Positions 11,277-23,016 of a stretch of 64,000 nt of DNA are shown here, in pieces (within the stretch, counting starts at the first letter, position 1; every line of letters starts with the position of its first letter). The position numbers and the translations under genes were made by a program. The notes beneath the pieces are model-generated. The model saw only the letters and a list, made by a program, of their open reading frames with translations. It had not been told where the DNA came from and did not search any database. The DNA comes from Membranipora membranacea. Lineage: Eukaryota; Bryozoa; Gymnolaemata; Cheilostomatida; Membraniporidae. Location of the stretch: assembly GCA_914767715.1 (NCBI GenBank), contig OU612071.1, forward strand, positions 27,711,681 through 27,775,680, given 5' to 3'.

Positions 11277-14200
11277 TTAGACAGGAGTTAAAACATGCTT
11301 TGTTGAATAATGAACAGTATCACTGCTGGTGTCCAAGCCTGCAGACATATTATCCTCTGTCCTACCAAGTACGCACAGGCCGTCTGACTTAGAGTAGTTA
11401 ATAGCTTCACAACCACTGTGAGTCATGCATATTACCAGACAGTCAAACTCTGAGCTGGTCTTGTGTGTAGCCATTGAGAGTGATGAATCACGCTGGTTCC
11501 GCCAAACACAGAATTGTTTACTTATGACAGCTGAAATAAATAACAAGAGCTTTGTAATTTCAATGAGACAAAACATTGCTTGAGTTCGAGTGTATTTACT
11601 GGAGGAGATAAATCATCCATAGATTTCTCCTACAAAATTGATCACAAAAATGATTATTAATATAATAAGATTATGGCGGTCTATGACAGGGTTGCCCAAA
11701 TCATTGCCATTTACCAACTTTTTTTTCGTTGGGTCTACTAGCCAAACCACATTTGGCAAATAAAATTTTCCAAATCGGAAAGTGTGCCCAATGTAGAACA
11801 GAGATAGACCTTTGAAGTTACCTGGATATTCTTTTGTCCAGATTGAGTTTCTCCAGTCCCCACCACATTTCTTGGAGTTGTCTCCCTGGCAGGATTTGTT
11901 ACAATCACTCTGATCAGCCTCCCCATGCTTGCCATAAGTATAACCACAGAAACATTCATCTCCATGCTGAGCTCCTGCATATATGTACCCTATGATCAAA
12001 GTGAAGATATAGAACAAAAATTGTTCCTTCACTGTTGGAACACTTTGCAATTAATCACAATTATTTGATACTTGAGATTTAGTTGACAGATCACAGCTCT
12101 TAATATTATTGGAATGGGACAGGAATCGAAAAATAATCTGTAAACAAAGGCAATTCTCTTCAAAACCCTGTTACCAATAGAAGATCTCTTCACCATCACG
12201 ATTTTTCACCACAGTTGTATACACTGCACTGCACAAATCTGATGTTAATTTTTTTCGGCCCATGATTAACTGTTACAGAAAATTATTTCCATCTGGTAGT
12301 GTATGAGATCAGATAAGACACATTGCTTTGTCTGAAACAGCTTCTTGAATTAAGTGTGATAAGAGCGTTGGAAGAAAACTGGTAATGGTTTGCAGTTACT
12401 TTTTCTAATGAAGAGAATAAAATTTTGTTACCTTGATTCCAGCACTTATTCAGACAATAGGATACCGTCATCTCAGCGCCAGCGTATATCTTTTCAGGTA
12501 GATCGCGATAATCTTCATCAATGTAGCATCCTTTGTATAACGGCACCGCAACTGAAACAGTAATGACAAACGTAAGCACAATAGGATGTGGGGGTTGTCA
12601 ACACCTTTATTGTTGTTTGCTTCGTAGCAGTTTGCTTTCAGTTTACTTAGCGATTATTAGATAGAGACTGAAGCTCCCTATTCATACTGAATAGCTGGCA
12701 TCGGTATTGTCTGAATTACTTCTGGAAAACCTTCGATCCAGTAGTTGTTTCCTCTCGTGAAGCCTCACCTGGTGGTTTTGATAAAGTGATGTTTGTTATC
12801 TCATCAGCATTCTCTGTGAGGATATATATGGAATCAGGTGGATGGATTCCGCAACATGAAACCTCCTCTACAAATTTAGTATATGAATTTACTGATTTTT
12901 TCTTCCGCCTGAATTTTACCTTACTAGTTGAACTGGAACATCTCAGCATTGTTTGTATTTCAATATTCAAGGTGCTGTACTGTTCTTGGCTGTCCGTCAG
13001 AATTTATATCAACTAACACGAATAGCTAATATCAATTGTTGTTCAAAAATTGATATATTGAATAGCTTGAATCTCTTTTTTTTGTAAGGTGTTTTGTTGG
13101 TTTTCATTTCATATGTCAAACTGCAAATGTTTCATCCGAAGCAAACCAAAGTGAATAGTGTGGCCCAATAAGAAGTTAAGCCTACCTGTTATTACTTGAG
13201 TCGAGATATTGTAGAGTACAGAATCATCAATGTAAGATGTTTTAACGAACACCTTCTCATCACTGGTTAGGCTTGTAATATGTAAAACTCCTGGAGTGCT
13301 CGACATACTGCACACTTTCATTTGGTATGAGAACCCATTACATGATTTGTTTCTATCACAAGCTGCCCGACAGCACCACCATGACTCATAGTTTAGGGAC
13401 AGGTCGATATACAGAAGTGATGCACTAGTATAGCTTTTGTAGTAACTGCCTGTTGAAAAAAGCAACTTGCTAATATTCTATGAGCATACAAATTCTACTG
13501 AAAATTTCAGATTATATGCGGGACTAGATTCAACAGCAGCATCCAGCTACACTGACGACCTTATGATTCTTTGCGTCGCACAAATGGGAAAGCTAAGTAC
13601 CGAACCGACTAAGATCAATTACCAAGGGGGAGGGTGTGATGCACAAGTCTACAGATCAAATTCTGATTTGATAGCATGATGAATCATAGCTAGACAAGTC
13701 TCGATGACGTGTCTCATAAAAGGTAGCCAATGTGCTGGCAATCTGATTGGGTGTTGGGTGGGACTAGGAAAGAGAGCCAATACCAGGTCACTGAAAGTAC
13801 CTGTAGACTGAGGATATACAATCTGACTTGGCTTTGTCTCTCTCCCAGCCAATCAATGTCAACACATAAAAGGGGATCTCTAATGCTTTAAGTTTTACCT
13901 GAAGGTTCAATCACGCCATTACCGAATCGTACAGCTTCTTGTGTTGAATGGCTCTTCCAGTAGACAGTACTCTTCACCTTATTAGTATCTGTGTGAAGGA
14001 GACTAGTTACATTAGACATTTTGCACAGCTTACTCTCTTCCTCATATGTGAATGCTCTACATGATATGCTACTGCTGCAAATTGACTCACAACTCTTCCA
14101 ACAGTCACTTTCTACTTCGTGTTTGACATGTCCTAACTCTGCATCTGTTTGTCTTTGGAAGTCAGAAACTGAAATGTAGAGAAACTTTGATAACATCAAA

Positions 14201-16197
14201 TACATTGCCAATATAATTGTTTTCATGGCAATATGCATATTTTTCATCACCCTACAGCCATAACATAAAGTTGTTATATCAATAACTGGATGTAATGTAT
14301 CTATTTTATGAAAGAAGCACAATGGAGTTTGATGAGGAATATGGCGATATCTAGTTCTCAGTTTTGAGGGCCTTGGGAGTTTTGAGAGTTTTGAGAGTCG
14401 TGTCTGGCCAAATATTTTTTTCGGGATTCTCAATCCACATGATCAAAGAGGTCTAAACCCAAAATTTGACGACATTACGCCACGACGTAACGTCATAGAG
14501 CGACACTGAATTTCAGCAACATGTCAAAACCTATATTGTCCCTATTTTCCATACATAAAGACATTGCAAGTTCATGGAGCAAAAAATGCAGTTAATACAT
14601 AAAGACTTCCATTATATCATGCAGCCATAACAACAATAATGTTTAATGTGTGATTGTAATTGAGAAATAACGGCATCGAAGTTCACATACTGATAGCAAA
14701 ACCATCAGTGCTAACAATACTAAATTGAAAACATAATCATAAGAAATTATGTTAAAGATAATTGAGGGTTTGGAAATTGCCAATTGAAAAATCAAGGAAA
14801 TCGGACCAGTAGTTCTCAAGTTAGTATCCTAGGCGAGGCATGACCTTGAAGAAAGTGTACAGGATGAGTGCTCTACTCTGCATCTGGACTTTGAACACTG
14901 AAACTACTGATGGTTAGTCATACGAACATTCCTTTGGACTAGGAATGCCTAACATATCCTGGGACCCAAAAAATACTTGAAATATAGTTGCTCATGAATC
15001 TAAATTGATTTATGTTTCAAGCAATTTCAAGTTTCACCTAATCTCACCTGCCATAATATGGACTTCAGTCAAGTTTTTATACATGAGGGGATATGTGTCA
15101 GGTTGTTCTGAGGAGGTCCAACAGTTATCCTGATTTCTGTTTTCATTATAGCTGAAAGCTATGCAGTAAGGGGAGTGATAGCAGAAGTAGGCGCATGCAG
15201 TATAAGAGATCGTAGTAGTTGTGTCTGGTGAACAAACTATAGTTTTCACACCCAAAGAAGAAAATCTGACGTGGGTCGATGCACTTTCTCCGATATGCAA
15301 TAGTATCTGCTAAAGAAAATAACACAGCTGACAAAAAATATCATAAAATGAACATGACATGTACAAAGCATCATCAGGCTACCCCGATTTAAGTAATACT
15401 GCAACACTTTATGAAAAGGTTTCAAATCAATGTTTTCATACCATGTCACAAACACCAGACAGTGGTGCATGCACTTTCTTTGCAGCAACTGTGGCATTTG
15501 TGAAAGCCAATACTCAATGTCTTAATTTCTCATGTTATCTATGTCTGCGAATCACATCAAAACAAAATTTTGTATCCACAATTGTAAGAACGCACTGCTA
15601 CAGATGCATCGAAATTGTTCTTTTGCGGAATAAATGTGGTGCCCATTATTAAGAGTATGAAATTTGGTGCCGGAGTGAAAGTGGTGGTCTAAGAATAGAA
15701 AATAACCCTTGATCTAACAACAGCTGCAATGGAACCTTTTATGGCTCAATTTTCTAACCAGCCCTCAATTTTCTTGAGTCATTATGTCTTTTACTATTAG
15801 AAGTTGAATTCACAATGAAAAAAAGCTGTTGAATCACAAACAAATATAAACTCGCTTGTTATCTGGCCAAACCATCACAACAACTTTCTAATAGCATATG
15901 GATCAACAATTAATATTCAATTTCCTAACTACAATATGTTCTTTAGTCAGCCATCTCTATTTTAAATGATACAATAGTTTTCCAACAAATAAAGTCAGCA
16001 CTTCTGTTTCAGGTCATTATTCCTCACAGGATGGTCACAGAGATTTGGAAGTTGGACCTGTAAATTTAAAAAGACATGGGATTCTATATATTTGGATGAA
16101 TATACTCACAGGGTCCCCAATATCAACAACTTAATAAGCTCATACATACCAGTGTTATAGAGTAGAAACTTATCATGATTATGTGTAGAAGCTCCAT
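11277..16197 (-). CDS. Secreted PAN/Apple- and WSC-domain protein (7 exons, 456 aa)
   Basis: Predicted extracellular, cysteine-rich protein; PAN/Apple and WSC modules bind carbohydrate or protein, and the ligand is unknown. Exons: 16197-16150, 15309-15048, 14168-13899, 13449-13186, 12551-12432, 11974-11822 and 11530-11277. The total is 1,371 nt and every junction is in phase. Exon 1 is a hydrophobic signal peptide (MELLHIIMISFYSITL). Exons 2, 3 and 4 each carry a PAN-like cysteine unit (for example CWKSCESICSSSISCRAFTY). Exons 5 and 6 form one WSC domain: YKGCYIDEDYRDL, then GDECFCGYTYG and CQGDNSKKCGGDWR. Exon 7 holds a last PAN-like unit (CLVICMTHSGCEAINY) and the stop. After the first intron (phase 0) all introns are phase 1, as in exon-shuffled extracellular proteins. 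Exon 3 also reads through upstream to an alternative signal-like start at 14247. Confidence 0.75.
13735..13850. repeat. Interspersed repeat family 2, copy 1
   Basis: Contains GATTGG, then AGGAAAGAGAGCCAATACCA and GGTCACTGAAAGTACC. A similar order (AGGAAAGAGGGCAATGCCAG, GTCACTGAAACTACC) recurs at 29390-29490. It lies in an intron of the PAN/WSC gene; class unknown. Confidence 0.45.
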
Positions 16198-17865
16198 CCT
16201 CACCTGTCTCCTCCTCCTCTCACAGATGTCTGGGAGATCCTAAGAGCTGGTAGTTAGTTTTACTCATGATTTATTCACAGTGGGTGCACATGCACTTGAA
16301 AAACAGCACAAACGCTTTTCTGAATTGATATGTCATTTCTTTGTCATATCTGATTTTTAAAGGATAGCTTTGACATGCTTTGATGGTACAGGTTATAATG
16401 TGAGAAATGACAGGATGAATTGAATTGTTTGACAATATAACCAAATATTAGATACAAGGCACACAATATATTTATTGATTTCCTGTGGACAGCAGTGACA
16501 TCTGTAATGTTTTACAGTTTAGTACAAATCACCCAACAGGTGTACTTTAATAATAGCCTATGGTCACTTTATGTGGGAGAAGGGTTATGCCTGTTCTGCT
16601 AAATATTTACAACCCTAAAAAAATGTTGACCAACATCGAGAATCAATGCAAGATGGTTGAATATCATCTCACTCGAATATATGTTGAAAATATATCATAT
16701 GTTAGATAAAATATTTCATAATAACATCGTAAAATTCGACATCTGTACGAAAATTAATTTCAGAGTTCAGAGGCATCCTTGAGCTTGTGCCATATCATAA
16801 GGTTCTACAGCGTAGTTAATCATTGATATAACAGACTACACCATTGAGCACATCAAGAATATCAAACAGGTTACTTGATGGGTGTACGGTCAAGCTGGGG
16901 GCTGTTAAAGTGAAAACAATCGTCCTCAGGTGGGTAGTGGGTAGTGGCTAGTGGGTACTGAGTCTAGTTCTCGCTTTTTTCGCATCAGTCAGAGAGAACA
17001 GGCATTATATCCTGATTCCTTGCCCAAACAATGATAAATCACCCTCAAGATATGAATCTCAGTTTCTACCAACCTCCATTCACCACTTTGATACCTGTTT
17101 AGATCTGTCAGATAATAATTGATGGTTTTATGTGCTCATATCGGAATGCGGGTTTTAAGGATTATCCCGCAATTATTTATCACTCTAAGACCACTCTGAT
17201 AACAAAACTAAAAATGACTATCTGCTTTAATATGGAAACTGATAAATCTCGAAATGAAAAATGAAAATGTTACATGACTTAACTACTACTGCCATTCAAA
17301 TTTCTGCCGTCAAATTCAGTATTTATTTTAAAGATAAAAAATTGAGTCTTTAATCTCACAATAATTATCTTATTGGCAAATAATTTGCACCGACTGATCT
17401 TCAAAATTAGGGTATGAAATTGACGCAATAGGTGACGATGTCATAAGTGTCCACTAGTAAGCCTGTCACGTAGATGAATACAGAGATGATTAATTTCATA
17501 CCCTGATGTTGTCATCAGTTTGTGCAAATTATTTGGCCATATGTGATAATGTTGAGATTGTAGCCTCACAATATAAGTTTTGAGCTATACAGAATACAAA
17601 GAGCATACACTTGCCTGTGTGGCAGCAGTGGCTTAGCCATAAACATATACATGTATACATAGTATTAATATTTTCATGGACTTAGTGAGAAATGAGAGAT
17701 ACAGAGCTCGTATTCAAGAAACATCTGAGTTTCAGTTATTTTGATTCTCTTGTTGAGAATTTCATTGTGAACTCCATCTGAAAAATTGATGCAGAAGGGT
17801 AGGGATGGCATACCTGTCCAATCGTTATTCCTTTTGCTCCTGAAACAAGGGGTGACAAAACCATC
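16198..17865. other. No gene recognised
   Basis: Non-coding DNA upstream of the PAN/WSC gene; its minus-strand promoter should lie just above 16197, but no clear TATA or CCAAT arrangement was identified. No repeat structure was recognised. Confidence 0.4.
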
Positions 17866-17938
17866 GTCCTCGGGTGGGCTTGAACCACCAACCTTTCGAT
17901 TAACAGTCGAACGCGCTAACCGATTGCGCCACGAAGAC
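17866..17938 (-). tRNA. tRNA-Asn(GUU): tRNA-Asn (anticodon GUU)
   Basis: A 73-nt minus-strand cloverleaf: acceptor stem GTCTTCG/CGAGGAC (one G-T pair), D arm GCGCAATCGGTTAGCGC, anticodon stem TTCGA/TCGAA around loop CTGTTAA (anticodon GTT), and T arm GGTGG-TTCAAGC-CCACC. The internal A box TGGCGCAATCGG and B box GGTTCAAGCCC match consensus. A TTTT run follows the 3' end by about five bases, a Pol III terminator, so the gene is probably functional. Confidence 0.93.
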
Positions 17939-18568
17939 TCAGATGGAGGGGCAACTCCTCGATTTTTCGTCGCCAGTCGGATGGTTCATACAATTGTCGG
18001 TGATGCAGTTGATTGAAGAACTTTTGGTTGCCAAGATATGAATCACCACATTTAATAGCCTCTATACAACATTAGGATACAAAAATAATGCAAGCCATCT
18101 GTAACCCTTTAATTAAGATCAAGCTGGCATTTATCCGGCAGTTCAGTGAGTGCACTTAACAGATAAAGATCAACATGTCATTATTACAAGTATTTGCTTG
18201 TGGCAAAAGTAGCTTCTGGCCAACCAGAGGGAAATCATGTTAACAAGCCGCCTGGATTGTCGGTAAAACAGTCTCAATATATATAGCGGAAAATTTTTCC
18301 CCTGTCATGGCTTGGTATTAACCCGTAAATGCCAAACAAGCATTGTTTTAGTAACCAATACTAGAAATGTCACAAATTGTCAGGGGAATTCTCGATTTTT
18401 AACTAGGTTAACATGGCTATCAATTTGCGTCAGATGGATGGTTGAAATGGATTATCCAGTATAGGTTTTGGTGATTGATACATGACAATGGTTAAAATAT
18501 AGACTTACAAATCGAATAAGCACAGGGCGACCATGCAGACCAGCACAATTACCTGACAAGGAATGAAA

Positions 18569-18733
18569 TGTATCCTGCACAAATCACAGCCACAGCTACA
18601 GCGCCTCCTATCTAAACTATAGAGTAGGACTTCTTGAGTTTGTGAACGCTGACTGTTCAGGTGCCAGCAGCATCAAGGAATGTTCTCAAGGCCAATATGT
18701 TGATAACCGGCTGCTGACATTCTTTTCTTCCTA
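18569..18733 (+). pseudogene. Relic of a short-chain-collagen C-terminal exon
   Basis: The end of the C4-type head is readable: LLEFVNADCSG, then ECSQGQYVDNRLLTF and a stop. This matches the heads of the four downstream genes, but the final CxVCSR is replaced by FFSS, and the part before LEF (TGTATCCTGCACAAATCACA..) is out of frame. No upstream exon is found near it. It is an old fragment of the same gene family. Confidence 0.75.
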
Positions 18734-19495
18734 ATAATACTTGATAGTTAGCTCTGTACAACACAATACTGATCATTACCATTATATGATTGTGTGCTCA
18801 ACGTTATCCCCCCCCCTTATCCCCCCAACCACAGGAACTGTGTTTTTTGCATGTTCAAATTTTTAAGTGCACAGCATTTATACCAGCGAGCTCGCCGACA
18901 TCAGAAGGACTTCTGATCAGGTAATGGAAATAATTAGTCTCATACAATATACATACACCAGCTTTTGTGCTTTAATTTGGTTTGTGTTTTGATCCTAGTC
19001 TGACATCACGCTTAGACCTGTATGAGGTAGTTATTTTCTACCTACAACTTTCCGAGGACGGATGGTTAATTTTCCGCAAAAAAGTGATAGACCTTCCCGT
19101 ATTTGCAGCCTTGTGCCAAACAAACCATCCTTTGATAAATGTCACTAACAACAGATTTGTACATCTTAACATTAATCATCTGTGTCAACATATCCACTTA
19201 CTGTCAGTGACGACAACAAAAAAGGTCAAAGTGATTCAGAGATAAGTCGCCAACCAGCACACACTCCGTAAGTCACCTCGATTTAAAAGTCTATGATGAC
19301 TAAAAAATGAGATATAATAGTATATCCTCTAATGTAGCTCTTATGTGTTTTGTTGGGACCACATGCTACAAATCAGCTTCATGAGTGTATGACACGGACT
19401 GAATTAAACAAGTTACTAAACCCGCGTTTTGTCATTTCTATGCAGACTTCGTAGGAGAGTTACCTGTTCTCAATATTAATATCTATCTAATTCAG

Positions 19496-21018
19496 ATATG
19501 ACTCATTTTCTCGGAGTGCTGCTGTCTGCGCTCCGAGAAACATCAGCAGCGTTTTAGTGACAGCTGTAGTGATTCTATCTATCGTCACAATTACTTCGTA
19601 CATCGACATCGACATCGTACTTTGGGTGGAAAGTTTCAAAGCTGGCAGGTGAGCTACCATGTCTGGAGGCTCAAATCCTTTTGTTTGGACGCACCCTTGT
19701 AATTTATAGTACCCTAGAGTAGTGAAACATTTGCAGGGGAATGAGTTCGCTATTCTGTATAAGCTTAAAATAGTTTCAACTTGGCAAAATATTATTCACC
19801 TGCACTCCTTTCTTTTTAAAGACTGACTTGGAGTCACTCTTAGTAAGCTAAACTAAACTCTAGTTGCACCCTCTGATGCCTGAGCAGTGGAAGGGAGCAA
19901 CTGGAATGCAAGCAAACTGGACTATAATCTAATATCAACAAGCTCTTGTGTTTAAATTGGATTTCACCAAAAAGTTTTTGGTGGCACTTCATTGTGGTCG
20001 ATAATGGAATGCCACTAAGGGCGTCCAGGTCTAATAAATCTGTTACTGATTAATATAGGTTATATATTTTTTACTTAGAGGAAGTTGCAGAAGTGCGGAG
20101 AATAGTTGACCTTGATATGGAGAGAAAGGTCAAAAGGGCATGAGAGGTTCTGGTGTTTTATCTGGTGTTGGTAGTGAGTTCACAGTTTGGGGAAGGACTG
20201 AATGTCCAGCAACTTCCTCTCTGATATATGATGGTAGATGACATCATTGATATGTGGCTTGCCGTATCAGAATAATCTATGCCTAAACTATAACTTGGTC
20301 CATCAATGTTTTTTCAACATTTTGATGACTCGGATATTGGTGCTTGTCTCTCTATCCATCATAGCAAAATATATTCATCAATCAGCTGTTTCAATCTCAG
20401 CAAACCAACCACAAGTCTACTTTTAGGTTGGCTCTCTTTTTAAGATGTCTGCTCATGTTTTGGGCTTTGTGTCTTTAAGGTGTCATCGGCGGTAATCGAG
20501 TTGGAGGAACAGGAAATGGAATCAGGGGAGGAGGCGGAGTTAACTTCCTTTGCCTGCCTCCTGACCCAGAATGGCTAGACTCCTATTATTCTGCAAGTGA
20601 CGATGAGTCTTTCATGAGATCAGTTGGGTACAGATCACATAACTACGGGCTATTCCCTGAAGATGTCGTAGATAAGAGAGCTGTATGTGCCTGGTGCTAC
20701 ACAGAAGACAGACCATCGGTGATGATGAAACCGTCTTGTACAAGCTGTCCAGACGACTGGGTCCTAGACTATTACAGATATCTGATGGCCCATACACAGA
20801 ACTATAGAGAGAGTCAATCAGATTACATATGTGTGCATCACAGCCCAGCGTATAAATCACATGACACCTATCTCTATGATGAGGGACATCTTGAGTTTGT
20901 GATTGCTGACTGTTTAGACTCAGGTACAATTGGGGAATGCGGTCAAGGTCAATATGTTAATGAACGACAGCTAACATGTGTGGTGTGTTTGCTGACATGT
21001 GTGGTCTGCTCTCGCTGA
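19496..21018 (+). pseudogene. Short-chain collagen C4-like gene A, disrupted
   Basis: Three exons align with those of gene B. The membrane exon (19496-19648) begins YDSFSRSAAVCAPRNI as in B, but carries an extra 19 bp with repeated ATCGAC units (about 19601-19619) that shift the frame. The collagen exon (20079-20233) has lost nearly the whole Gly-X-Y stretch: GTTGACCTTGA joins directly to TATGGAGAGAAAGG, giving a frameshift and TGA. The head exon (20480-21018) is fully open, from GVIGGN through NYGLFPEDVVDKRAVCAWCY to a duplicated end, LTCVVCLLTCVVCSR. No first exon was found. The upstream damage makes a full protein unlikely; the intact last exon could be recent or could still be used another way. 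Confidence 0.75.
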
Positions 21019-21175
21019 CATGTGTGGTGTGTTCTCGCTGACATGTGTGGTGTGCTCTCGCTGACATGTGTGGTGTGCTCTCGCTGACATGTGTGGTTCG
21101 ATCTCGCTGACATGTGTGGTGTGCTCTCGCTGACAATGTCATGCGCTCCCAGTGACAATATAGTGTGTTCCCGGT
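21015..21175 (+). repeat. 23-bp tandem repeat made from the last codons of gene A
   Basis: Units starting at 21015, 21038, 21061, 21084, 21107 and 21130 are exactly 23 bp apart (CTGACATGTGTGGTGTGCTC plus TCG), fading out in two degenerate copies. The unit equals the codons for LTCVVCSR; TGA at the start of each next unit supplies the stop codon. Confidence 0.9.
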
Positions 21176-21846
21176 GACACGCCACATGGTCAAACAAACA
21201 AGGACCAACCTCACTTTACAAAGTTAGAGTCCCATATTTGCAATTTACAACTACCTACTCAATGGGTCTGTTCGGATAACAAAGACATTACTGTTTATGG
21301 GCAGTCAGAGGCTAACTTTCAAGGGAATCAAACATCTGTCTTCTCTGACTGCCTGAAAATCAACGAGATGTTTTAGCGATTTACAACTTTTGGGTAGAAT
21401 CAGCACTGCGAAATGTATGGTACATTAAGTTGGTATTTAGTTTTCAGTGCCAGCTTCTTGATTTAACTACCTGTTTGGTTTCCACTCTCCTTTTATCTAC
21501 GCTCATTTATAAATTAAGTGCAGTAATTGGTCCAGCCTTGTGCGGCAGTAAATAGGGGAGACAACTTATGTTCTGGCATCACTGAAAACTGATAATAATG
21601 TATTTGATAGAGTGGTATTTTTGAGATACTCTTCTGTGTTTTATCTGGCAACTGAGCCACGGTAAATGGGAAAAATGTCTGTTAGCTTACTTGTTACCTT
21701 CGCTTGCCAACATTTAACCAGTCATGCAGGCTACACTCATGTTCATATACCATAAAAACACACACAAGTAGGAATGCTTTTGAAGCTGTCAGTTGCTGCC
21801 GCTGTGTTGGTTATTCTTGGACATGCATTGTAACTCGTATACTTGT

Positions 21847-22085
21847 AACGCTCCTCGGCCTGTTGGCTAAGATCAAAGTGTCACTGCCAATTGCCGATTA
21901 GTGCCAGTTCAGTTTTGGCAGCTTGCTGCACACTTAGATGATTATGATTAGGAGGTCCTCTATGGCCTCCCCTCTAGGATGCATTCTAGTTTTCTAGAAT
22001 GTATCACATTCTCAGTATGAGGATAAGGGCACCTTGTGTCCCTCTTTAGGGGCAGCCCAATCCTCTATTTCTTAGCAAACAGCAC
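21847..22085 (+). ncRNA. U2 snRNA-like 5' end followed by stem-loops (derived RNA or SINE head)
   Basis: The start, AACGCTCCTCGGCCTGTTGG then CTAAGATCAA and GTGT, matches the universally conserved first 30 or so bases of U2 snRNA with few changes. After that the branch-site pairing region of U2 is absent and the sequence differs. Downstream are several hairpins: GGAGG..CCTCC at about 21952, a 12-bp stem with a TTTT loop (GATGCATTCTAG/CTAGAATGTATC, about 21979-22006), and GGGCAC/GTCCC at about 22026. It may be a U2-derived retroposon or a divergent U2 relative. A working spliceosomal U2 is unlikely. Confidence 0.45.
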
Positions 22086-23016
22086 TTGTAACGACCCCTT
22101 TACATTATCCACCCCTAAATATTTGAACTCAGTCGTAAACATTGAATGAATCGAATATTTAATAAAGTGTTTTTGCAAACAAATGAAAATGAGCAAATCA
22201 ATGACATATTTTACGCTTTGCAATAAAACTGCTGCATAATACCATTGTCATGATTTTTGACAGCGAGAGTTCCTTCAAACTTGTCATAATCAAAAATAAA
22301 GCTTTCATTATAGATCACATTATCTTCACATTAATCAACAGTAGAGAATGCAGACATGATTGTCCCCACCTCATCACAATCATAGATTACATTTACTGCT
22401 GTTGATATTCCCTATTTATAATGGTCAAGTTGTTTTCGATGATGATATTAGCTGCCAATTTTAATCATAACATTCATTCGGGCTTGATAGGATACTCTAC
22501 TTCCCAGCCTCCAATAATGGCAGCGCTCAAACTTTCAATCAATCATGCAAGTTTCTGTTGTTTGCACAATGATTATTTTATATTAGGGCGGTGCTCAATC
22601 TATCGAAAACATCGATGTCATTAGAGCTAGTACTACAGGGGCTCTATAAAAGGCATGCTGCGGGAAGGGATGACTAATCTTGCACTCATAAAAAGAGAGA
22701 GATTAACTACTGACGAGTGTCAGTGAACGTGTAGTTGCTGATTACATTTTTTATATTCAATATTGCCACTGAAAATATTGTTCCATAACCATTTTCCTCG
22801 ATCTGTCTACAAATCTTTATTAAGGTATTTCCCTGTTCAATCCGCTCCTGCAAAATGGCCCTTTCAGTGAATCATGTATAAGTTTATGCATGAAAGCTCT
22901 AATGCAATGACCTTGTTATCTCAACAGCGATAAAAATAGCTAAATAAATAATCTATTCAAATGTTTGGTAAATTCAGTTTAATGTCAGCAAGTGAACAGT
23001 ACACTGAACGTACACA
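22086..23016. other. No gene recognised: upstream region of collagen-like gene B
   Basis: AT-rich non-coding DNA; the promoter of gene B is expected here. GGGGCTCTATAAAAGGCATG near 22640-22655 contains a good TATA box (CTATAAAAG), about 370 bp upstream of the ATG at 23017, and could be its core promoter. Confidence 0.4.
22644..22652 (+). promoter_or_regulatory. Candidate TATA box for collagen-like gene B
   Basis: CTATAAAAG closely matches the TATA consensus and points toward gene B. A 5' leader of about 340 nt, or a short leader plus intron, would be required. No other evidence. Confidence 0.35.

Noticed and set aside
12716-12970. Minus-strand open frame as an extra exon of the PAN/WSC gene
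   Set aside because: Its only acceptor gives the wrong phase after the phase-1 donor at 13186, and it lacks PAN or WSC cysteine spacing. Splicing 13186 to 12551 is in phase without it.
16920-16990. Repeated GTGGGTAGTGG as a telomere-like or tRNA-like feature
   Set aside because: Short irregular repetition with no cloverleaf and no telomeric unit.
20949-21214. Minus-strand open frames rich in TTHVSES/HMSAR repeats
   Set aside because: Shadows of the 23-bp repeat at the end of gene A.
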